DNA of 7,267 nt. Origin: CAVPGH01 sp046726955. GTDB lineage: Bacteria > Acidobacteriota > Vicinamibacteria > Fen-336. Positions within the stretch are counted from its first letter, which is position 1, and every line of letters begins with the position of its first letter. Position numbers and translations under genes: made by a program. Location of the stretch: contig JBKPBQ010000267.1 of the NCBI GenBank assembly GCA_046726955.1, positions 1 to 7,267 on the forward strand, given 5' to 3'. The notes beneath the pieces are model-generated. The model ran no database searches. It was not told the DNA's origin and saw nothing but the letters and a program-made list of their open reading frames with translations. Positions 1-3,740 of the stretch are shown piece by piece.

Positions 1-1
1 G

Positions 2-439
2 CCCGAAGCGGAAGCGTTGCCGACGTGCGAGGAACTGGGCATCGGATTCGTGCCTTTCAGCCCGCTCGGCAGGGGATTCCTGGCGGGCAAGATCGACGAG
101 ACCACCTCGTTCGCCAAGGACGACTTCCGCAACAGCGTCCCCCGCTTCACGCCCGAAGCGCGCAAGGCCAACCAGGCGCTCGTCGGTCGGATTGCGTCGA
201 TCGCGGCGGCAAAGAAGGCCACGCCGGCGCAGATCGCACTGGCTTGGCTACTTGCGCAGAAGCCGTGGATCGTGCCAATTCCCGGCACAACGAAGTCTCA
301 CCGTCTTGAGGAGAATCTCGGCGCGGCGGCCATCGAACTGGCCGAGGACGACCTCCGCGAGATCGATGAGGCGCTCCACGAGATCAAGGTGCAAGGGGAC
401 CGGTATCCGGCACACATGGCGGCGCTGGTCGGGAGGTGA
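2..439 (+). CDS. Aldo/keto reductase, C-terminal fragment (5' end outside window)
   Basis: The open frame enters at the left edge and reads PEAEALPTCEELGIGF onwards, so the gene starts upstream and about 145 C-terminal residues are visible out of the roughly 320-340 usual for the family. Family members are soluble (beta/alpha)8-barrel NAD(P)H oxidoreductases that reduce aldehydes or ketones. What is seen is the late-barrel strand 'GIGFVPFSPLGRGFLAG', then 'TPAQIALAWLLAQ', then the cofactor-binding signature 'IPGTTKSHRLEENLGAA', whose Lys/Arg normally contact the 2'-phosphate of NADPH. The tail '..GDRYPAHMAALVGR' is typical of the AKR13/YajO-like subgroup. The catalytic Asp-Tyr-Lys-His tetrad lies in the missing N-terminal half, so activity cannot be judged. 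The stop at 437-439 is 3 nt from the stop of the converging minus-strand gene. Substrate unknown; family assignment is firm. Confidence 0.93.
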   Translation, partial: PEAEALPTCEELGIGFVPFSPLGRGFLAGKIDETTSFAKDDFRNSVPRFTPEARKANQALVGRIASIAAAKKATPAQIALAWLLAQKPWIVPIPGTTKSHRLEENLGAAAIELAEDDLREIDEALHEIKVQGDRYPAHMAALVGR

Positions 440-442
440 TCC

Positions 443-655
443 CTAGACTCCCAGGCCGTGTCCACCGTCCTGCTTGCCCTGGCCTGCGCCATCGTGTGTG
501 CGAAGCTCGCGGGAGAGGTCCGCCGCCCCCTCGAACGAGCGCTGCAGCGCCTCCTCGTCGGGCCGGCCCTCGCCGAGCGCTTCGAGCACGTCGTCGAGCG
601 CCAGGAACAAGGCGGGATAGTTCCGGTAATAGTTCCCGGAGATCGTGGTGTTCAT
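443..655 (-). CDS. Small hypothetical protein, 70 aa
   Basis: This family is not recognised. The product starts MNTTISGNYYRNYPALFLAL, followed by a probably helical acidic stretch 'DDVLEALGEGRPDEEALQRSFEGA' (about residues 21-44) and a Gly-rich polar tail ending GGHGLGV. It has no signal peptide, convincing membrane span or cysteine, so it is probably a small soluble protein. The case for a real gene is the ribosome binding site: on the minus strand GAGGAGAGG precedes the ATG, with AGGAG at 662-666 and a 6-nt spacer. It lies 37 nt downstream of the 50-aa membrane-protein gene and may share its transcript. Its stop is only 3 nt from the stop of the converging aldo/keto reductase gene. No function is proposed. 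Confidence 0.6.
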   Translation of the reverse strand: MNTTISGNYYRNYPALFLALDDVLEALGEGRPDEEALQRSFEGAADLSRELRTHDGAGQGKQDGGHGLGV

Positions 656-692
656 GTTCCTCTCCTCGAATCGGCCGACGAGACTCCGCCCG

Positions 693-845
693 TCAGTCTC
701 CGGCTCTCGAACGATCCGGCTTCTCTGCGGGCGGCCACAGTCCGAGGCTGGTCGGCCGGGTGCGTGCCTGCCGACGCACGAGCGTCAGCGCGAAAACGGC
801 AACCGTCACGAGCGCGGCCCGAATGACGAGTGTGAAGCTGTCCAT
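693..845 (-). CDS. Small single-span membrane protein, 50 aa
   Basis: The product begins MDSFTLVIRAALVTVAVFAL and has one clear hydrophobic segment (about residues 4-23). Arg-Arg and further basic residues follow (24-30), then a polar Pro-rich tail to residue 50. The positive-inside rule would put the C-terminus in the cytoplasm. The ATG at 845 is chosen because AGGAGG (854-859) precedes it by an ideal 8 nt. The in-frame ATG at 851 would have only 2 nt of spacing, and the longer frame from 875 has no better site. The next small gene starts 37 nt downstream on the same strand. The membrane segment and ribosome binding site support a real gene. The family is not recognised; it could be a regulatory peptide of a membrane complex or a toxin-like peptide, but nothing here decides that. 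Confidence 0.55.
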   Translation of the reverse strand: MDSFTLVIRAALVTVAVFALTLVRRQARTRPTSLGLWPPAEKPDRSRAGD

Positions 846-996
846 GGTCATCTCCTCCTGCCCCCTTCCACGCAACCTTCGTGCCGCTCACAACGCCGTG
901 ACCCGCCGCTCGAGCCACACCACCGCGCGGCGTTTGCGTCGGTCGCAGCTGGAATCCGGTCGCCCTTCGTGGCGCAATCGCGACGAGACCGCGGCT

Positions 997-1038
997 CCGG
1001 ATCCGACGCGAGGTGAGCGCCGGTCTGCTCGGATCTGG
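997..1038. repeat. Inverted repeat, 10-bp arms (9/10), 22-nt loop
   Basis: Arm 997-1006 (CCGGATCCGA) matches the reverse complement of arm 1029-1038 (TCGGATCTGG) at 9 of 10 positions; the remaining pair is a G-T wobble in one orientation. It sits 15 nt from the larger stem-loop at 1054-1118, so the two could form a double-hairpin transcript downstream of the secreted-protein gene. Role unknown. Confidence 0.4.
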
Positions 1039-1044
1039 CTCCCC

Positions 1045-1063
1045 GATGGAACAGGGGCGGCGG
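1045..1063. repeat. 19-bp direct repeat, copy 1
   Basis: GATGGAACAGGGGCGGCGG matches 1678-1696 at 18 of 19 positions. The second half of this copy is also most of the left arm of the 1054-1118 stem-loop, so one strand of that hairpin is shared with the other copy. Confidence 0.6.
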
Positions 1064-1118
1064 GGATGCCGGCCGCGCTGCTCTCGAAGAGACGCTGCGC
1101 CTCCGGCCCCGCCGCCCC
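1054..1118 (-). terminator. Long GC-rich stem-loop with perfect 12-bp arms; possible terminator or structured RNA
   Basis: GGGGCGGCGGGG at 1054-1065 is the exact reverse complement of CCCCGCCGCCCC at 1107-1118. Inside, read on the minus strand, CCGG/CCGG, GCGC/GCGC and a TCTC-TTC-GAGA tip (1081-1091) can pair in nested order, giving a nearly continuous imperfect hairpin of 65 nt. It begins 29 nt after the stop of the secreted-protein gene (1148). No run of U follows it, so intrinsic termination is uncertain; it could instead stabilise the upstream mRNA or be part of a small RNA. Confidence 0.4.
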
Positions 1119-1147
1119 GAGGGGGTCAGAGCCCCGCCAGGTCCGAG

Positions 1148-1552
1148 TCAGTAGGCGACCGCCGCTGTTTCGACGCGCTCGCTCTCCGGCGCCGGTCGCG
1201 TTCCCACGACCCGGAGCGCGTGATCGGCCGCAAGCCCCACGACTTCCGTCAGCACGTACGTTTCGCCTTCGTGCTTGTCGAAGATGAGCCGAGCCTCGCC
1301 GACGCCCTTCGGCACGTCGGCGTTCAACACGAGGACGAAGGCGGCCTCATGGCCGTCCTCACTCCGCAACCGCAGCACGCCGGACATCTCCGTGTTGTCG
1401 TATCGGAGCAGGTACTCACCAGCCGGGAGGAGGGCGCTCCCCGCCTTGAACGCGAACGGGATGGTGGAGCGTACGAACGACTGCGCCTGCACGACAGGAG
1501 CCCCGAGCAGCACGAAGCCGAACAGGGCAATGAATCTGAATGATCGCGGCAT
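1148..1552 (-). CDS. Small secreted protein of the acidobacterial 'LPAGEY' type, 134 aa
   Basis: A Sec signal peptide is clear: basic MPRSFR, a hydrophobic core (residues 7-18), and a likely cut after VQA (residue 23). The mature part starts with 'SFVRSTIPFAFKAGSALLPAGEY' (25-47), a layout recalled from many short exported proteins of unknown function in Acidobacteriota. The rest alternates beta-rich stretches (LLRYD, VLRLRS, AFVLVLN, ARLIFDKHEGETYVLTEV), suggesting a small beta-sandwich or beta-barrel in the periplasm or outside the cell. There are no cysteines or catalytic motifs. The ATG at 1552 follows AGGAGG (1560-1565) with a 7-nt spacer. It is divergent from folE across the 1566-2080 gap, and a strong hairpin lies 29 nt beyond its stop. 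Gene status is firm; function unknown. Confidence 0.85.
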   Translation of the reverse strand: MPRSFRFIALFGFVLLGAPVVQAQSFVRSTIPFAFKAGSALLPAGEYLLRYDNTEMSGVLRLRSEDGHEAAFVLVLNADVPKGVGEARLIFDKHEGETYVLTEVVGLAADHALRVVGTRPAPESERVETAAVAY

Positions 1553-1559
1553 CTAAAGA

Positions 1560-1565
1560 CCTCCT
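1560..1565 (-). promoter_or_regulatory. Ribosome binding site AGGAGG of the secreted-protein gene
   Basis: CCTCCT on the plus strand reads AGGAGG on the minus strand, 7 nt before the ATG at 1552. It is a full-consensus site and fixes the start. Confidence 0.75.
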
Positions 1566-1677
1566 GTATCAACCGCGCCGCCGAGCCTCGCGGGAAGCGC
1601 CGCTCGCCGGTTCGGGTGTTGGCGGCCGCCGGATCGATCTCCCTTATCGCAACCGCTGCGGTGCACTCGATTGCAGC

Positions 1678-1696
1678 GATGGGACAGGGGCGGCGG
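1678..1696. repeat. 19-bp direct repeat, copy 2
   Basis: GATGGGACAGGGGCGGCGG is identical to 1045-1063 except for one A/G difference. It lies in the gene-free region between the secreted-protein gene and folE and lacks the matching inverted arm, so it is not itself a hairpin like copy 1. The two copies flank the secreted-protein gene. Confidence 0.6.
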
Positions 1697-1849
1697 CCAT
1701 GATGAACGTCCTCAGGGCAAAGCGCGCGCCAGCCTCCCTTCGCTCACCCTGCACGACCAGTAACCGTTGTCGTTTCCCGAGCCAAGCTGCCCACATAACC
1801 CACGATCGCCAGCCCGCGCGTGGCGCATTCATTGCTCAGAGGCGAGCAT

Positions 1850-1869
1850 CTTGCGCAGGCTTGCGCAGG
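1850..1869. repeat. Tandem 10-bp repeat, two copies
   Basis: CTTGCGCAGG occurs twice back to back (1850-1859 and 1860-1869). One helical turn of spacing would put two protein-binding half-sites on the same DNA face, so a regulatory site is possible but unproven. It lies about 210 nt upstream of the folE start. Confidence 0.5.
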
Positions 1870-1946
1870 GTGAGCTCATCGTCGCCGAGCGCGGGTGCTC
1901 TACGCTGCGGCCACGACTCTTGCGGCGGCACGGGTCACATCGATCA

Positions 1947-1961
1947 CCAACCGAGGGTTGG
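1947..1961 (+). promoter_or_regulatory. Short perfect hairpin upstream of folE
   Basis: CCAACC (1947-1952) and GGTTGG (1956-1961) pair perfectly around a GAG loop, 119 nt before the folE start. It could be an operator palindrome or a 5'-leader hairpin. With only 6 bp, chance is not excluded. Confidence 0.3.
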
Positions 1962-2068
1962 AGAGCATGCGTACGTGGCTGCTCGCGACACAGACTTTTG
2001 CACGCCGGCGCGGTCACGGTCCTCGTCCTTCGAACTCCGTACAGGGGGAGGCCGGGCCTGCTCCCGAG

Positions 2069-2073
2069 AGGAG
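2069..2073 (+). promoter_or_regulatory. Ribosome binding site AGGAG deciding the folE start
   Basis: AGGAG (within GAGAGGAG) lies 7 nt before the ATG at 2081. The frame stays open upstream with another ATG at 1967, but that one has only GGAG very close to it and would add an unconserved Arg/Pro-rich leader. The 2081 start is therefore preferred. Confidence 0.65.
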
Positions 2074-2080
2074 ACAGACG

Positions 2081-2749
2081 ATGGCTCAAACGCTCGCATC
2101 GATCGACGCTCGGGACGACGCAACCGACGCGCCGGAGCGAGTCGCCGCCCCGAGCGAACGCAGAGCGGCGATCAAGTTCCGCGAGTTCATGGAGACCCTC
2201 GGGCTCGACCTGAACGACCCGAACCTTTCCGGCACCGAGTGGCGGGTGGCACGGGCGTTCCGCGAGCTGTTCGCCGGGTACTACGCGGCGGCCGAGCCGA
2301 CGCTGCGGACCTTTCCCAACGCCGAGGGCTACGCGGAGGCGGTAGCGGTAACGGACATCCTCTTCCACTCGCTCTGCGCCCATCATTTCCTGCCGTTCTA
2401 CGGGACTGCGCATCTCGCGTACGTGCCGAGCGAGCGGCTCGTCGGGCTCTCGAAGCTCGCCCGCGTAGTGGACTTCTACGCGCGGCGTCCGCAGGTCCAG
2501 GAGAGGCTGACGGAGCAGGTCGCGGACCTCATCGAGAAGCGCCTCCAACCCGCGGGTACGATGGTCGTGATCCAGGCCCGGCACTTCTGCATGGAGATGA
2601 GGGGTGTCGGAAAGGCCGGCCTCCTGACGACAACGAGCGCGCTTCGCGGCGTTTTCGAGGACGATCGGTCGCGTCAGAAGCTCCTCTCCCTCCTTGGGCC
2701 CCGCCGTTGGATCTCGAGTCTGGCGTCGTCGTCGGAGCACGACCGCTGA
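2081..2749 (+). CDS. folE: GTP cyclohydrolase I (FolE), 222 aa
   Basis: This cytoplasmic enzyme converts GTP to 7,8-dihydroneopterin triphosphate and formate, the entry to folate, tetrahydrobiopterin and 7-deazapurine pathways. The N-terminal region has 'GLDLNDPNLSGTEWRVARAF' (41-60), then 'LCAHHFLPFYGTAHLAYVP' (98-116), 'GLSKLARVVDFYARRPQVQERLT' (122-144) and 'QARHFCMEMRGV' (165-176). Counting at a constant offset of 11 from the E. coli enzyme as recalled, zinc ligands Cys99, His102 and Cys170, catalytic His101 and His168, Ser124/Lys125, guanine-binding Gln140/Glu141 and Arg174 are all kept, so it should be active. Two oddities: the usual CEHH is CAHH (Ala100), and the usual 'TP' before the helix Arg is 'TE' (53). 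Length is normal. The stop overlaps the ribosome binding site of a 57-aa ORF, which leads into an ECF sigma gene; no other folate or queuosine genes are in the window. Confidence 0.95.
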   Translation: MAQTLASIDARDDATDAPERVAAPSERRAAIKFREFMETLGLDLNDPNLSGTEWRVARAFRELFAGYYAAAEPTLRTFPNAEGYAEAVAVTDILFHSLCAHHFLPFYGTAHLAYVPSERLVGLSKLARVVDFYARRPQVQERLTEQVADLIEKRLQPAGTMVVIQARHFCMEMRGVGKAGLLTTTSALRGVFEDDRSRQKLLSLLGPRRWISSLASSSEHDR

Positions 2750-2753
2750 GGAG
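2748..2753 (+). promoter_or_regulatory. Ribosome binding site GAGGAG overlapping the folE stop
   Basis: GAGGAG overlaps the folE TGA (2747-2749) and lies 10 nt before the GTG at 2764. A terminating ribosome on folE would be placed to restart on the small ORF. The spacing is slightly long. Confidence 0.4.
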
Positions 2754-2763
2754 CACGCGTCGC

Positions 2764-2937
2764 GTGTTCACAACCTCTTTCGGGAGGGGCGGGGTCCTGG
2801 GGCCGTTCCTGGCCGGGCTCGACAAGTTCTTCAACGTCCTGACAGACTGGGGCGTGTACCTGAGTCCGCTGGCGGAAAGGTACCTAGCCTCACCCTCCGG
2901 GATCCTCGGCCTCGGTGATGCCCGGCGGACGGCCTAG
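2764..2937 (+). CDS. Candidate 57-aa small protein between folE and the sigma gene (GTG start)
   Basis: This short frame looks coding. The product begins M(GTG)FTTSFGRGGVLGPFLAG, continues 'LDKFFNVLTDWGVYLSPLAERYL' (about 19-41), and ends SGILGLGDARRTA. The middle has the hydrophobic periodicity, Trp/Tyr/Phe content and C-ending codons (TTC TTC AAC GTC) of a real protein, unlike the Arg/Pro-rich chance frames around it. The frame has no stop before folE, so the start is inferred: GTG 2764 is the only reasonable one, with GAGGAG (2748-2753) overlapping the folE stop. Its own stop, TAG at 2935-2937, is one base before the ATG of the sigma gene (TAGCATG), suggesting translational coupling on both sides. 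There is no signal peptide or cysteine. Family not recognised; alternatively it is the remnant of a longer gene. Confidence 0.55.
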   Translation: MFTTSFGRGGVLGPFLAGLDKFFNVLTDWGVYLSPLAERYLASPSGILGLGDARRTA

Positions 2938-2938
2938 C

Positions 2939-3697
2939 ATGAACGACGATTCTCACGATCACGCCCTCGTCCTGCCCCGCTCGAACGGGCCGGATGGCGA
3001 GGCTGATTGCACGAGCTGCTCCTGCCTCCGCTTCGCCCCCGACGACGAAGAGATCGTGCGACGGGTGGTCGCCGGCGAGACGGCACTGTTCGAGGCTCTG
3101 ATGCGCAGGTACAACCAGCGGCTGTACCGCGTGGCGCGCTCCATCCTGAGGGACGAGAGCGAGGCCGAAGACGTCATGCAGCAGGCCTACGTCAACGCCT
3201 ACTCGCACCTCGCGCAGTTCGCGGGGCGCGCGAAGTTCTCGACGTGGCTCACGCGCATCGCGGTGCACGAGGCGCTCGCGCGGGCGCGGCGCCGCGCGCG
3301 CTCGAAGGGAATCGATTCAATGTCCGACGAAGACGACGACCCGTCCGCCATGCCCAGGGACGAACGGCCCGACCCGGAGAAACAGGCGCAGGTTACGGAG
3401 CTGCGGCGGCTTCTGGAGTCGGCGATCGACGGTCTACCCGCTCCCTACCGCTCGGTCTTCATCTTGCGCGAGGCGGAAGGCCTCGCCACGACAGAGGTGG
3501 CGGAGTGCCTCGATATCAGCGAGGAGACCGTACGGACGCGCCTCCATCGCGCGCGGGCCTTGCTGCGGCGGCGCATCTACGAGAGCACCGGGGCGACGAG
3601 CAGCTCCGCGTTCGCCTTCCACCTGTCTCGGTGCGACAGAGTCGTCACGCGGGTGATCGTGCAGTTGGACCTTCCCGGATCGTCGCGACTTCACTGA
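2939..3697 (+). CDS. ECF-family RNA polymerase sigma factor, 252 aa
   Basis: This is a sigma-70-type factor of the extracytoplasmic function group, directing RNA polymerase to a specific promoter set. Region 2 covers about residues 52-121: 'RYNQRLYRVARSILRDESEAED' (core binding, 2.1-2.2), then 'QQAYVNAYSHLAQFAGRAKFSTWLTRIAVHEA' (2.3-2.4). An acidic linker (129-149) replaces region 3. Region 4 (154-213) holds 'LPAPYRSVFILREAEGL' and the helix-turn-helix 'TTEVAECLDISEETVRTRLHRARALLRRRI'. The tail '..AFAFHLSRCDRVVTRV' (224-239) is shared with a known ECF subgroup; about 13 residues more follow. The N-terminus has a 'CTSCSC' cluster (Cys24, 27, 29). ATG 2939 is chosen for coupling to the upstream stop (TAGCATG); GTG 2915 or ATG 2918 would add up to 8 residues. 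No anti-sigma gene is adjacent. Family call firm, regulon unknown. Confidence 0.93.
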   Translation: MNDDSHDHALVLPRSNGPDGEADCTSCSCLRFAPDDEEIVRRVVAGETALFEALMRRYNQRLYRVARSILRDESEAEDVMQQAYVNAYSHLAQFAGRAKFSTWLTRIAVHEALARARRRARSKGIDSMSDEDDDPSAMPRDERPDPEKQAQVTELRRLLESAIDGLPAPYRSVFILREAEGLATTEVAECLDISEETVRTRLHRARALLRRRIYESTGATSSSAFAFHLSRCDRVVTRVIVQLDLPGSSRLH

Positions 3698-3698
3698 A

Positions 3699-3725
3699 AG
3701 TCCAAGCGTCCCAGAAGCTTCGACT
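3699..3725. terminator. Possible bidirectional terminator hairpin between convergent genes
   Basis: AGTC-C-AAGC (3699-3707) pairs with GCTT-C-GACT (3717-3725), leaving one C-C mismatch and a 9-nt loop. It fills most of the 43-nt space between the stops of the sigma gene and the converging peptidase gene. The stem is short and there is no T-run on either side, so termination efficiency is doubtful. Confidence 0.3.
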
Positions 3726-3740
3726 CCGCCCCCCGGCCGC

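Larger units (their letters stand above)
846..1147. other. 302-nt non-coding gap with two inverted repeats
   Basis: No frame here has both a plausible start and protein-like composition. The stretch separates the secreted-protein gene from the small membrane-protein gene, all read leftwards. It holds two consecutive inverted repeats (997-1038 and 1054-1118), one copy of a 19-bp direct repeat (1045-1063), and the AGGAGG site of the 50-aa gene at its left end. No clear -35/-10 pair was found on the minus strand, so whether the two small genes have their own promoter is undecided. Confidence 0.6.
1566..2080. other. 515-nt intergenic region between divergent genes
   Basis: The secreted-protein gene reads left from here and folE reads right, so promoters for both should lie inside. 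No frame gives a protein-like sequence with a ribosome binding site; the long frames crossing it are Arg/Ser/Pro-rich, as expected of chance frames in GC-rich DNA. Visible structure: a 10-bp palindrome GGCGGCCGCC (1621-1630), copy 2 of the 19-bp repeat (1678-1696), a tandem 10-mer (1850-1869) and a 6-bp hairpin (1947-1961). No convincing -35/-10 pair could be called by eye on either strand, and no known riboswitch was recognised. Confidence 0.6.

Noticed and set aside
652..918. 88-codon minus-strand frame overlapping the 50-aa membrane peptide
   Set aside because: No suitable ribosome binding site and low-complexity composition; the alternative frame has AGGAGG and a clear membrane span.
1120..1135. 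GGGGTCAGAGCCCC-like motif resembling REP-type palindromes
   Set aside because: Only a 4-bp stem and a single copy in the window; not enough to call a REP element.
1794..1799. CATAAC as a possible -10 box with TTGTCG (1767-1772) as -35
   Set aside because: Spacing is 21 nt, outside the normal range, so no promoter was called.
1644..1832. 62-codon minus-strand frame in the intergenic region
   Set aside because: No Shine-Dalgarno site before its ATG and no recognisable features.
1895..2080. N-terminal extension of FolE from an upstream start (ATG 1967 or earlier)
   Set aside because: The added sequence is unconserved-looking and Arg/Pro-rich, with no well-spaced ribosome binding site; ATG 2081 has AGGAG at 7 nt.
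1829..2740. 303-codon minus-strand frame antisense to folE
   Set aside because: Low-complexity Arg/Glu/Leu product with no ribosome binding site, opposite a well-conserved FolE.
1540..2763. Long plus-strand frame leading into the 57-aa ORF
   Set aside because: Upstream of GTG 2764 the translation is Arg/Ser/Pro-rich and runs out of frame through folE; only the last 57 codons look coding.
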